Position numbers and translations under genes: made by a program. This document shows positions 33,326 through 43,723 of a stretch of 64,000 nucleotides of DNA, one piece after another. Within the stretch, counting starts at the first letter, position 1; each line of letters starts with the position of its first letter. The notes beneath the pieces were generated by a model, which did no database searches, was not told the origin of the DNA, and worked only from the letters and a program-made list of their open reading frames with translations. Source of the stretch: Polychytrium aggregatum (Eukaryota; Chytridiomycota; Chytridiomycetes; Polychytriales); assembly GCF_025602895.1 (NCBI RefSeq), contig NW_026516258.1, positions 1 to 64,000 on the forward strand, written 5' to 3'.

Positions 33326-34894
33326 ATGGCCAGCATGAACGAGCCTGCTTCAACTACAGCATCTGCCACCCACCAAACCCAAGCTGTGGCCAGATCGACC
33401 TCGTCAATGCCCAATATCAACCAGCTCTCACTCGAACACAACCCAGACATCTTCACTATCATCTGCTGCAACGACAGCTTCCAACTTGCCCTCGATCACA
33501 ACACCATCAAGACCCTCCTTCGAGTGTGCAAGCGAGCCCGTCCTCTCCTGAGCTCCAAGCTGCCTCGATTCAACAGTTGGTGCCAGAAGGCAGGACTGTG
33601 TCATCCAGATGGACAGCTGAAGTTCGGGCTCACACCGATCGACAAGATTACCCTCTCGCTACATTGCAAGGATGCAGTCACAACCGACCGATCTTGGCTT
33701 GAAGATCTTGCCGACCAAGGAAACCCATCAGTCTCGTATTTTTTGGCACGGATCTTTCAAGTCGAACTCGCTATCGATCAGTCTGCAGACAAATCAGAGG
33801 CCATCCGCCAGCAGATCTTCCATCTTTTGGAGAGTGCCGCCGAAGCCCAACATCCGATGGCACAGTTTCGCCTGGCCGAGTGCTATCGCAACCAAGTCGG
33901 AATCGGCCAAGACCACACCAAGGCCGTCGAGCTGTATCGCAGTCTTGCAGATGGCGGAATGCCTCAGGCTCAAATCGCCCTCGGAAGTTGCTACGAGAGC
34001 GGCGAAGGTGTCGAACAAGACTACGACACAGCCATCGAGTGGTATACCAAAGCTGAAAACCAGGGCAGCGAAGACGGTCGACTCCACATCGTGTTCCTCC
34101 GAGGATGGTTCTCGTTCATCGGCCATGGTGTCGAACAGAGCGATGAAACTGCGTTCAATCGCTGGCAGGAGGTCAGCACCAAGTCGGATGACGATGTCCT
34201 CAAGCCCATCGCCACACTCATGGTTGGATGGATGCACTACCTCGGCCGGGGCACCCAGCTCGACAAACAGAAGGGTGTCAAGATCATCCGAGATAACCAA
34301 TCGGATGAGTTCAAGCTTGGGGAAGCCCAGTGTCTGGCAGCTTGGAGCTCGGCCTCATCCGACACACCCGCAGCCCGCAAGTTCTTCCAGGTTTGCCAGT
34401 TGGGATCGGAACGAGATTGGTTGTGCAGACACTTGATGGCTGTGTGTGTGTTCCATGGATTCGGAACCACGATGAACCGGAAGAATGCAGCGGGTATCTT
34501 TGAGCAGCTCGCCAACGAGGGCCACAGTGACAGCCAGCTTTGGATCGGAGAATGCTGCTTAGATGGCCGAGGAGTATCGATGGACTACGAGAAGGCATTC
34601 GAGTGGTTCAGCAAGTCGGCCAACCAAGATAACTCGTATGGACAGTTGATGGTTGGTCGCTGCTACTTCGGGGGATACGGAGTGCCCCAGGACCACACCA
34701 ATGCAGCAGAGTGGTGGCGCAAGTCGGCCGAACAGGGCAATCGATACGCACAATATTGGCTCGGCAACCGCTACAAGAATGGCGAAGGTGTCCCCGAGAA
34801 CATCGACACCGCCGTCTTCTGGTATCGCAAGTCCGCCGAACAGGATTACCAACTTGCCATCGACAGTCTCAAGTATCTCGGCAAGTGGCCCTGA
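33326..34894 (+). CDS. Sel1-repeat protein (kinase-less paralogue)
   Basis: The start at ATG 33326 (MASMNEPASTTASATHQ), chosen because the ATG sits in the same position as in the paralogue, gives 522 aa. An N-terminal region of about 130 residues has no kinase motifs. Sel1 repeats cover about residues 140-515 (AVELYRSLADGGMPQAQIAL, FEWFSKSANQDNSYGQ, AEWWRKSAEQGNRYAQY). From WQEVSTKSDD onward it is closely similar to the C-terminal half of the kinase-Sel1 protein at 19325. It probably acts as a solenoid scaffold and arose by duplication with loss or replacement of the kinase part. Confidence 0.9.
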   Translation: MASMNEPASTTASATHQTQAVARSTSSMPNINQLSLEHNPDIFTIICCNDSFQLALDHNTIKTLLRVCKRARPLLSSKLPRFNSWCQKAGLCHPDGQLKFGLTPIDKITLSLHCKDAVTTDRSWLEDLADQGNPSVSYFLARIFQVELAIDQSADKSEAIRQQIFHLLESAAEAQHPMAQFRLAECYRNQVGIGQDHTKAVELYRSLADGGMPQAQIALGSCYESGEGVEQDYDTAIEWYTKAENQGSEDGRLHIVFLRGWFSFIGHGVEQSDETAFNRWQEVSTKSDDDVLKPIATLMVGWMHYLGRGTQLDKQKGVKIIRDNQSDEFKLGEAQCLAAWSSASSDTPAARKFFQVCQLGSERDWLCRHLMAVCVFHGFGTTMNRKNAAGIFEQLANEGHSDSQLWIGECCLDGRGVSMDYEKAFEWFSKSANQDNSYGQLMVGRCYFGGYGVPQDHTNAAEWWRKSAEQGNRYAQYWLGNRYKNGEGVPENIDTAVFWYRKSAEQDYQLAIDSLKYLGKWP

Positions 34895-35461
34895 TTCCCG
34901 AGTTCCTCCGAGCCCCACTCCCAAACAACCAAGCTGCAGCGCTGAACATTGAAGCAGAACAGCCAAGCAAACCGCACTGCCATCATCCGTCCCAGCCACC
35001 AGAGTCCCACAGTATATTTGACAGTAAATACATCTATTATATCGACTAAACAAAGCAGTGCTGTCCCATATCCATCACTGATGTTGATCGACTGAGAGCA
35101 ACATCGAATGACTCGACAACAGCGACTCGACCACCACACTCGATCCTCGTTCTGGAACTGCAACTGTTGGAAAGAACGAGAACAACCCAGACCACCCCGT
35201 CGCTATATGGTACCAGAGAATGCAGGCAGAAAACCACCAGCTCTCCACTCCTCCAAGAGCTTCCATTTCTGACTCCAGGCGTCTCCAACGGGCTCTGGCA
35301 CTGGGTGTGGGCTTGCCAACCAGGACATTTTACAATCGTCACTGCGGCGATGTCAAGTTTTGCCGAACTCATCCATCCAGTGACAGTTTGGAATCTGCAG
35401 CTCCGACTTCCATGTCCAGACTTGTGCTGATGTATGCCTGTGGCATTACTTCCTCAGGCTC
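34895..35461. other. 3' flank of Sel1 gene, duplicated
   Basis: Non-coding; about 35055-35250 aligns with the 3' flank of the kinase-Sel1 gene (about 21535-21720). The 3' end of the minus-strand LINE should lie near 35400-35461 but no poly-A tail is evident. Confidence 0.6.
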
Positions 35462-38400
35462 CTACTGTCGTGCGTGGCGTATCCGAGGGATTGGCGTCCA
35501 CGACAGACATTCAGTTGCGATGTCATCCAACACCGCCACGACATCCAGCCAGATCGCTGGTCTGTTGTTGAGGATTCGTTCGCGTTTGGCACGCCATTTG
35601 CTCAGTTTTTCCTGGTCGATGGTGGCTGGTCTTGCGGGCACTCGAGCCAGCTTGGGGAGTGCGTCGATTGCAAGGTCGATGTACGTGATGCCTTCGGGGA
35701 TCCTCGCAGGGTGTACATACTGCTCGAGGCGGTTCTTGGCTCGGACACATTCCGACGCATGTTTCCTGTTCACCGGGATTTTGGGACCATTGGGTCCGGG
35801 CTTTCTGCACGCTCCGTCAGGTTTGGGAGGGAAGCCACCGACCCGCCAGAGAAACATTCTTCGGGCTTGAGCGACTGATATCACTGGCATCTGCGCGGTC
35901 AGGATAGGGTCTCCATCCCATTTGTAGGTGCCTGCGATCGACATCACCTTGCTTGGGTTTCTTTCCTTTTCGTAGAAGCGCATAATCATTGCCTTCTTGA
36001 TGGGAACGCCTGTTCCTGTCCCCTTCTCGAATAGGGCCGGTCTTGAATGCTCTGGGGAGGTTCTGTGCTGCTGTTCCAGCTCTTTCCAGGTGGCGTTTCC
36101 GGTCAGCTTGGAGAGGATCCTTTTGTTTGCATCCCTTGCTGGGAGCTCCGCAATGTGTCTGAGCACCTGCGACGTGAGGAAGCCTGGGTCGCCCCTGCGA
36201 TCGTACCAGCGGCCGAAGCATTTGATCGTCAGTACTTGTTTCCGAGTTGACATGGAATATATCCCCGTGACCGCCTGTATCGCCGGCCCGGATATGTTGT
36301 GGCGGATGTTGAGGGCGGATCGAAGTGTCTCCATCATGCATCGTTGCAGATCGTTCATCGTGGGTCCGCTCAGATTGATGATGGCAAGGCCGTATTCCAG
36401 ACGCGGTCGGACAAAGGTCTTGTATATCTTGACTATCAGTCCGGGGTAGATGGATTTGCTGAATATCCCGTGCTTTCTGAGCTCCTTGGTTTGAAGCTGG
36501 GCCTTGTGTTTGAGCTTGCTTGCATGGGCTTCCACGTCAATGCCTTCGGGGCCGAATTGCACCCCAAGATATTTGAAGGTGGAGCGGACAAACTCGAGCG
36601 GTGTGTTGTTGAGGATGACAGGTGCCGGGTTGGCCTCTGCCGTTGTGACTTCGCATTTGGCTGGCGCGAACATGTAATGATGCTCCGCCGCATGCGCTTC
36701 GGATATCCTGATGAGGCTCTGCAGGTCTGCGTGATCTTTTGCAATCAACGCCATATCATCGGCGTACATGACGTTGTTGATGATAAGATCTCCTATTCGT
36801 GGCGAGGCGATCGCCCGGAGACGTTGTGAGAGGTCGTCCATGAAGAGGCTGTAAAGGGTGGGAGAGAGCACCGATCCTTGCAGCAGTCCAGTCTCAAGCC
36901 AGTATGGCTTGGAGCTGGTGCCGCTCACCAGGACGGTGGTGCTCACGTCGTCAAAGAGAGCACGGAGGATGCGGACCGTGTGCGCGGGGACGTTCCGGTT
37001 CTCGAGCTTGGGCCAAAGCAGCTGACGATCGACCGAGTCGTAAGCGGCCTTGATGTCCATAAAGGCAATCCACGGAGTGTGTCCGTCGTTCATCATCATT
37101 TTAACAATGGTGTCGAGTGCAAAGACCTGGTCCAGGGTCCCTCTGTTGTTGCGGAAGCCTCCTTGGGAGATGTCGATGGCGCCCATCTCCTGCTGCAGTC
37201 GGCTGTGAATGATTCGTTCAAAGACCTTTCGGACGACCTGCAGAAGCGATATTGGCCTGTAGGTCTTGATGTCGGCTTCTTCGCCCTTCTTCTTCCAGAT
37301 CGGGTGGTTGGTGGCGACATTCCACTCTCGAGGAACGACGCCGGTCCATAGGCACCAGCTGAAAAGCTGACACAGCCATTCGGAGACGTGATCTGTGACC
37401 GGGTGCAGGAGCTCGGCGCTGATCCCGTCCGAGCCGGGTGCCTTGCGCTTGCCCGTGTGCTTTATGGCAGACCGTACTTCATTTGCGGTGATTTCGTGGG
37501 CACTGGTTCGGCTGAGCAACACCTCTCGTGGTAACGGGGTGTTGTTTTTCTCTTGGACACCGTGGCGACTGGAGACATTACCAAAGTGCGTTCGGTATCG
37601 CTCCATGCTCTCCTGATCGTTTGGGAGGATCGACTGGTTGAAATAGCCACTCCTGATCTTGTTCCTCTTGCTGATTTCTTTGAGCAGATCGGTGTCTGAT
37701 TTGGTCGAGAGGGACTGCGCCCAGGAGTTGTAAAAGTCTTGCTTTTGTATCCGGATCCGTTGTTTCAGGACGCTGTTCCAGTGCCTGTAGTCGGCCATGG
37801 CCCGCAGCTGCAGCCTTGAGCCTTGCGGCAGCTGGTTGATCAGTCGATATGCCGCGTTCCGTCTTCTCTTGGCATCCGCCATTTCCGGGGTCCAGAAGCC
37901 GTTTTGTGGGACCGGGCCGTTTTTCTTGCGTTTGCAATCACGATGCTGGCAACCGTTGTGATGTGGTTTTGGATGATATTCCACCCTGACTCGACGAGGG
38001 CCACGGCTGCTTCGTACGCCATTGGTCCATCTTCTTGCGGCAGCCGGTTTCCCAGCCGAGTGATCTGCTCGACGACTGTCGGGTGATGTTCTTGTATGGC
38101 CTCCGTGTACTGTTCGAGCATTTCCGGGTCCTCGAGCTTTTTTGTCCGCCACACGAGGATTGGTGGCCGTTTGGGCTGCTTCGCAACATCCCACTCGAGC
38201 TCCATTGCCACTATGCGGTGGTCGGAGTTGCACGTATCGTTGAAGTGGACCAATGCCGACTTGATCTGGTTGATAAGGGCCGTGGACGCAAAGAACAAGT
38301 CGAGGACCGAGTTTTGCGTGTTTCGTCCCCTTGCGACGTGGGTCCAGTGTTGGCCATAGGGATTGGATGAGTCGACAAACTTCAAATGGCCTTCGTTGAT

Positions 38401-38739
38401 GGCGCTCAAGAGTGGTCTGAGTCGGCCGTTGTATATTTCTGTATCCCTGGTCATTCTTCCCATGCGGGTGTTGAAGTCGCCCATGATCACCGAAGGGATG
38501 GGAGCGTCCGTCTTGGTGGTGTTGTTTTTGATCACCGAGACTGCTTCTCTGAACTTTCGCAGTTCAGTGGCGTTGGCCGAGAGTGCAGGTCTGAGGTAGA
38601 AGGAGCCAAAGACAATGCCTCTGAAACTGAACCAGATGCTTGCTTGATGAGGTCCTACGTGGAAGTTGCTGAAGTCTTCGAGGTTGGTGGTTCTCGGATT
38701 CCGGATCAGGGCGATTCCGCCTTTGCCTCTTGCGAGGCC
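35462..38739 (-). mobile_element. APE-type LINE, third subfamily, 5'-truncated at a tRNA gene
   Basis: This minus-strand non-LTR element is divergent from the other two subfamilies. Its 5' side stops exactly before the first base of tRNA-Val (38740). The first part of the endonuclease, with the early catalytic residues, is missing. Confidence 0.85.
35462..38739 (-). pseudogene. LINE endonuclease-reverse transcriptase, truncated and frameshifted
   Basis: The frame entering from the tRNA carries endonuclease residues from GKGGIALIRNP through SVIMGDFNTR and a SDHRIV motif. Near a T run at 37920-37924 (poly-A on the coding strand) the frame shifts by one base. The second frame (38233-35462) carries the RT: KAPGSDGISAELLHP, GGFRNNRGTLDQVFALD, FMDIKAAYDSVD, GLLQGSVLSPTLYS and catalytic YADDMALIA. 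Apart from the shift and the missing 5' end it is intact, so it is a fairly young, dead copy. Confidence 0.88.
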
Positions 38740-38813
38740 GGTTTCGTGGTGTAGTTGGTTATCACGTGAGTCTAACACACTCAAGGTCTCCGGTTCGATC
38801 CCGGACGAAACCA
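38740..38813 (+). tRNA. tRNA-Val (AAC)
   Basis: A 74-base cloverleaf: acceptor GGTTTCG pairs with CGAAACC, the anticodon loop CTAACAC gives AAC, and the T arm carries GGTTCGATCCC (B box). A box GTGTAGTTGGTTATC. The discriminator is A; no intron. No Pol III terminator follows before the next tRNA. Confidence 0.93.
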
Positions 38814-38817
38814 TTCT

Positions 38818-38891
38818 GCTCCGCTAGCTCAGTTGGTTAGAGCGTGGTGCTAATAACGCCAAGGTCACAGGTTCGATCCCTGTGCGGAGCA
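38818..38891 (+). tRNA. tRNA-Ile (AAU)
   Basis: A 74-base cloverleaf: acceptor GCTCCGC pairs with GCGGAGC, the anticodon loop CTAATAA gives AAT, and the T arm is GGTTCGATCCC. It starts four bases after tRNA-Val and is followed directly by TTTTT (38892-38896), a Pol III terminator, so the two are probably co-transcribed. Confidence 0.95.
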
Positions 38892-38896
38892 TTTTT
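38892..38896 (+). terminator. Pol III T-run terminator
   Basis: Five T's immediately after tRNA-Ile, the only T run ending the tandem tRNA unit. Confidence 0.8.
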
Positions 38897-39887
38897 GCTT
38901 CCCTTCTCAGTTTTGCTCCATTTCGTCCATATTCCCATCCATTTTGATTGCCACACCCATTCCACTGCTGTTTTCACATTCCTACTCTTGTTGTCTGCCT
39001 CCCTTCGTTCCTCCGTCTCTCATCGATCATCATCCACTCGCTCACGCCAGTATCTCCCATCTGCCACAGCCTTGATCCATCTCACTGCACCTCATCCAGG
39101 CTCTCCACACCGACACCACTGCACAGACACCATCCCCAGCCACGGCGAATGGCATTCCATTATGCACCGAGATTTTCAGGTATCAATCGATTGAACAACC
39201 CTGTCCTGGTCCTCGCTGCCATTTTCACCACTCGCACCACTCGCACCACCTGTCCTCTATCACATACCCAGCCAACCCACCATCGACTGAAACAAAGTTC
39301 GTCGAGACATGTATCCATCGAGCCATCCTATACAAGCCATTTATCCCCTTGAATCATCCATATCCTCACCACTTGCAAATGCATCGAGTGATGGCGACTC
39401 CTGCCCAGTTTTTGGAGCCATTCGTTTCCCACCGTCGTGAAGCCTCACATCCAGCCAATCAGCCCTCGGCGCTTGCCCACGTTGTGGGCTGCAGCCGGCT
39501 CATCGTGACCCCTCCTTGTCGGTGCTTTTCGCATCATTCGATTTCGGGTCCTTTGTTGCAAATCTGGCTCATTCGACTCCATCGATCGCGCACAACCCTG
39601 CGGCGCATTGCCATCGCCCTCACAAGCGCCGCGTGCAATCCAAAATTGGTCGTGCATGCCCATTCGGTCCTCATGGGCCACACTTGCACTCTCGCCAACG
39701 TGCTCGGCAATGGCCGTTTTTCGTCTCCCCCCCCCAAACACCATCCCAAGTTGCTTCAAATTGCCTCGACCTGGCCTCGCCGCCTGTTGTTCGTCGCAGC
39801 GTCTCCTGCTCCAAACGGTCGGTCTCCCTGGCCCAGACTCGGACCTCTGGGCACCGTCCCGTTTTCACGCCTGCCCCACCGTTTGCC
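38897..39887. other. Pyrimidine-rich region upstream of the MLKL-like kinase gene
   Basis: Rich in C and T on the plus strand. The reading frame of the downstream gene is open back to 39516 but has no ATG before 39888; nothing else is recognised. Confidence 0.5.
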
Positions 39888-42800
39888 ATGGTGCTGACGC
39901 TCATTGCTGTGGCTGGGCTCTTTACGGGCCTGGCCCACCAGTTCCCCGGCAGCCCGTTCTTCGCCGCCGTCCAGATTCCTCTCCGTCTCATCCAGGCTAT
40001 CCAAGGCGTCAAAGTGAATCAGCAATGCTGGACCCTGCTCGCCAACAGGTCTCTCGAGATCTTCCAAGTACTGTCTCAGCACCAGTCCAGCGACCCAAAC
40101 TTTGCCCAGCATATCCACCGCCTCGGCAGTTTCTACCAAAAGATCCACGACTACTACCAGAACGACGTCGAGAAACTCAAGACTTTTGACAAGATCCTCA
40201 AGGGCCAGGCTATCCGTCGGCGGCTTGAGGACTTCAGCAACGAGCTCGACAGCACCTACCAGAGCGTCATGCTCGCCCTCGCCATCGGCACCTCAAACAA
40301 ACTCGATAGGATCGATCTCGCCGGGGCTATCCGCCAGGACGAGGCCAGGGAGGCCCAAATGTTCCAGAGCATTAACGAGCTTCTCGAGCAAAACAACACG
40401 AGCCTCCTTGGCGAATTCGGCATCATGCTTGACAGACAGCATGAATACCAGATCCGAGCCATCACAGTTGCACTTCAGAGTGCCCTCAGCGAAGCTACCC
40501 TCGACCAGATTATTGGAAAGGCCATCAACCCGCTTCTTCAAAACCTCCAGCGCTGCTCCCAAGCATCCAAATCTGTCCAGCCAGAGTCTTGGCGCATTCC
40601 TGCCGAGGCCGTCACTGACTGGTCCTCGACTCCGATCGCCCACGGCGGCTTTGGTCAGGTCTACACAGCCACATACTATGGCTCTCCTGTCGCCGTCAAG
40701 CAGCTTCTTACCAACCATAGCGAGGACGAGATCAAACAGTTCCGTAACGAGATCAACGTGTGGCACAAACTCAACCATCCCAATGTCCTTCCCCTCCTTG
40801 GCGCCTGCGACACCACCGAGAAGCCATTCATGGTCTCTCCATTCATGAAGAACGGCACGCTCCGCAGCTATGTTTCAAGCCCGCACGAGATCCGTCCCCT
40901 CGACGAGAAACTCAAGCTCATGTACCAAGTCGCCTCGGGCATGGCCTATTTGCATGAGATCAATGTCGTTCACGGTGACCTCAAGAGCGACAACGTCTTC
41001 ATCGACTCTGGATACCACGCTGTCCTCGCTGACTTTGGCATGGCCTACACCAAGCGAGCCTCCGTATCCACCAGGATTCTCGACAAAGGCCAAGCGCCGA
41101 GCGGGACGTTCGAGCTGATGGCACCGGAGATGCTCGGCCTGGATGGCAAGGATCCCGTGGGCTCAAACCGAAGGACGGACGTCTATGCCTATGGCATGAC
41201 GCTGTACGAGGTCCTCAACAACGGCAAGGTGTGGATGACAATTGACGGGCAGTTGATGAGCGAGCATGTGATCCAGATCCAACTCAGGCAGCACAAGCGT
41301 CCCAAGCGCACCGATGACCTTCCCGACAATATCTGGAACCTCATTGAGCTATGCTGGAGCCAAGACCCGTACAAGCGCCCCAAGTTCACTGAGATCGTTA
41401 CGCTTCTTCAAAGCTATCGCGATTACTCCGCACCGCCGGCCGTTACCCAAACCGGCTCACTTCGTCCCTCGCTTCGTCCCTCGCTGCAGCAAGAACTGGC
41501 GTCTGCGGCTGTTGCTTCGCCAGTGGCACTGCCAGCTCCGAGCCCCTTTCTCTCGTTCCCCCAGGTGCGAATGCCGGTCCCGGAAACCCAGGCGGTCCCT
41601 TCAGCAAGCCCCATGATGCTGGCACAGAGCCCCATGATCTCCATCGATTCACACGACTCTGCGCCACAAGATCGCCGGTCCATCCCAGCTCAGCGCCATG
41701 CCAGCCTCTTACCAGGCCAGGGCGGGCTCAGCGTCGAATTCCCAGGATTGGACCGCAAGCGCTCCATGACCCTGCCGACCATCCATGTTGACATGTCGCG
41801 CCAACACTCAGAGGTAGACAGGACCTCCATTCAAGACGTGCCCCGTCTGCTTCAGGTCAAGGCCGACAACGGCGATGCCGAGGCTGCTCTCGAGGTGGCC
41901 CAGATCATCGCTACCGACATGCCTGTCGACAGCCCTCGCTGGGACCAAGCCGCCAGGTACTTCCAAAAGAGCGCCGACGCTCTCAACATCGAGGCATGCT
42001 TTGAAGTTGCCTGGCTGCACTTTGTAGGCCTTGGGCTCCACAAGAGCGACCTCGACGGCTTCAATTACTGGAAGGAGGTTGTCCGCCGATCCGCCGATCC
42101 AGCCTTGCGTCATATGTCGCTGTACATGCTGGGCTGGTGCTCCTTTCTTGGCCGTGGTGCACCCTCCAACCGAGCGGTGGCCACGGAGTGCTTCCGGAGC
42201 AGTGCTCAGGACGGATTCGTCCTCGGCGAGCAGGCCCTTGACTTTATGTGGAACCAAGACGTTGACAAGATGCAAACTACCTCAGCTGTCGCCAAGCGCT
42301 TTTTCGAGCGGTGTGCTCTGCTGTCGCCAAGAGATCCGCTTCTTGCCCATCTGACGGCGGCATGCTTGCTCTATGGATTTGGCACTGCCAGGGACCAAAG
42401 TCATGCCCTCCAGATCCTTGAACAGCAGTCGGACCAGGGTTTCCACCCCAGCCAGGCGCTTCTCGGATGCTGCTACTTTTACGGCTTTGGAGTCAACCGA
42501 GACCACCGCACCGCGGCACACTGGTTTGCCCGTGCTGCCGAGCATGACAATCCGTACGCTCAGGTGAACTTGGCTCTGTGTTACGAAAAGGCCTACGGCG
42601 TCCCCCAGAACTTCTCGCAGTCCACCGTCCTCTACAAGCAGGCTGCCGTCCAAGGGAGCGCCGAGGGCCAGCGCAACCTCGGTCACTCGTATTTCTACGG
42701 CCGCGGCACTGCTAGAGACCACGCCAAGGCAGTCGAGTGGTACCGGCGTTCGGCCGACCAAGGCAACGTGGAAGCCTGCGATGACCTCGGCCAGTGCTTC

Positions 42801-43400
42801 AAGAACGGCCTCGGGGTGCAGCAAAACTACGCCAAAGCCATCGAACTGTTCAGCAAGGCCGCCAAGGGCGGAAATGTGGCTTCGCTCTATCACATCGGGC
42901 TCTGCTACTACTATGGCCACGGCGTTGGTCAAAGCTACGAGCTGGCGGCTCAGTTCTTGCAGAACGCCGCCGAAAAGGGCGACAACAATGCCCAGAACAG
43001 CCTGGCGATTTGCTATACCAACGGCCGCGGCATTCCAGTCGACTTGGTCAAGGCCGTCGAGTGGTTCCGCAAGGCGGCCGAGGGCGGCAATCCCGATGCC
43101 ATGCTCTGGATGGGCATCAACTATTCCCGCGGACACGGCGTCATGCAGGACAACAACGAAGCCAAACGGTGGCTCCTCCGTGCCGCCGACAAGGGCAACG
43201 CCAAGGCTCGTGAACTCTACAGCGATTTGATCCAGAAGGAGATCATGGCGAGCGACGGCCGAGGTGCTCGGCAGAACCCACCCCGAGCAGCCCAGCATAA
43301 CAATAACAGGGTCGCCCAAGGCAGCGGTGGCAGGAACGAGGGCAATCCTTTTGCACGACAACCCACTGTCAGCGAGACCCTGCCTCGCCTCCATCCTTAA
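39888..43400 (+). CDS. MLKL-like N-terminal helical domain, kinase and Sel1 repeats
   Basis: The first ATG in the frame, at 39888, gives 1,170 aa. Residues 1-200 form helices beginning MVLTLIAVAGLFTGLAHQFP, with VKVNQQCWTLLANRSLEIF. This has the N-x-x-C-x-x-L-x-x-R pattern of the MLKL-type four-helix N-domain used by fungal and plant relatives to act on membranes. A TKL-like kinase (about 250-515) has a complete catalytic set: GGFGQVYT, VAVKQLL, HGDLKSDNVFI, DFGMAYTK and MAPEM. A Ser/Pro-rich linker leads to about 12 Sel1 repeats (about 655-1115), for example AVEWYRRSADQGNVEACDDL. It is a candidate cell-death or stress kinase with a solenoid arm; the MLKL relation is inferred from pattern, not alignment. 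No introns are visible. Confidence 0.85.
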   Translation: MVLTLIAVAGLFTGLAHQFPGSPFFAAVQIPLRLIQAIQGVKVNQQCWTLLANRSLEIFQVLSQHQSSDPNFAQHIHRLGSFYQKIHDYYQNDVEKLKTFDKILKGQAIRRRLEDFSNELDSTYQSVMLALAIGTSNKLDRIDLAGAIRQDEAREAQMFQSINELLEQNNTSLLGEFGIMLDRQHEYQIRAITVALQSALSEATLDQIIGKAINPLLQNLQRCSQASKSVQPESWRIPAEAVTDWSSTPIAHGGFGQVYTATYYGSPVAVKQLLTNHSEDEIKQFRNEINVWHKLNHPNVLPLLGACDTTEKPFMVSPFMKNGTLRSYVSSPHEIRPLDEKLKLMYQVASGMAYLHEINVVHGDLKSDNVFIDSGYHAVLADFGMAYTKRASVSTRILDKGQAPSGTFELMAPEMLGLDGKDPVGSNRRTDVYAYGMTLYEVLNNGKVWMTIDGQLMSEHVIQIQLRQHKRPKRTDDLPDNIWNLIELCWSQDPYKRPKFTEIVTLLQSYRDYSAPPAVTQTGSLRPSLRPSLQQELASAAVASPVALPAPSPFLSFPQVRMPVPETQAVPSASPMMLAQSPMISIDSHDSAPQDRRSIPAQRHASLLPGQGGLSVEFPGLDRKRSMTLPTIHVDMSRQHSEVDRTSIQDVPRLLQVKADNGDAEAALEVAQIIATDMPVDSPRWDQAARYFQKSADALNIEACFEVAWLHFVGLGLHKSDLDGFNYWKEVVRRSADPALRHMSLYMLGWCSFLGRGAPSNRAVATECFRSSAQDGFVLGEQALDFMWNQDVDKMQTTSAVAKRFFERCALLSPRDPLLAHLTAACLLYGFGTARDQSHALQILEQQSDQGFHPSQALLGCCYFYGFGVNRDHRTAAHWFARAAEHDNPYAQVNLALCYEKAYGVPQNFSQSTVLYKQAAVQGSAEGQRNLGHSYFYGRGTARDHAKAVEWYRRSADQGNVEACDDLGQCFKNGLGVQQNYAKAIELFSKAAKGGNVASLYHIGLCYYYGHGVGQSYELAAQFLQNAAEKGDNNAQNSLAICYTNGRGIPVDLVKAVEWFRKAAEGGNPDAMLWMGINYSRGHGVMQDNNEAKRWLLRAADKGNAKARELYSDLIQKEIMASDGRGARQNPPRAAQHNNNRVAQGSGGRNEGNPFARQPTVSETLPRLHP

Positions 43401-43570
43401 CACCACCTAGCGCCCAACCCGATGATGGGTCCGTGCATGTATGTGCATGATATGGTCAGTACTGGGAATAAAACAAGACATCCTGTCCACTCTGGAACAC
43501 TGCGCGCAGTCCTGGACACACGACATCGGTGTCGATTGCAGTTGAGTTTGATATAAGAACCGATAGGGGG

Positions 43571-43637
43571 ATGCATGGATAACGAATGGATGCATGGATT
43601 ACGAATGGATGCATGGACTACCAATGGATGCGTGGAC
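43571..43637 (+). repeat. 19-bp tandem repeat, about 3.5 units
   Basis: Units of the form ATGCATGGAT-ACGAATGG end beside the left end of the Fanzor composite element. Confidence 0.8.
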
Positions 43638-43639
43638 TA

Positions 43640-43665
43640 CAGGCAATCCAATAAAAAACGGGACA
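43640..43665 (+). repeat. Left TIR of Fanzor composite
   Basis: 26 bases, outer CAGG and inner AACGGGACA, preceded by TA. Confidence 0.85.
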
Positions 43666-43723
43666 CCCGGGTTTTTGATCATTCATCGAATATTTTGTTA
43701 CCCAGTGTTATCGCGCGCTGGCC

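Noticed and set aside
39516-39887. N-terminal extension of the MLKL-like kinase
   Set aside because: The frame is open but has no ATG before 39888, and the sequence is low-complexity 5' flank.
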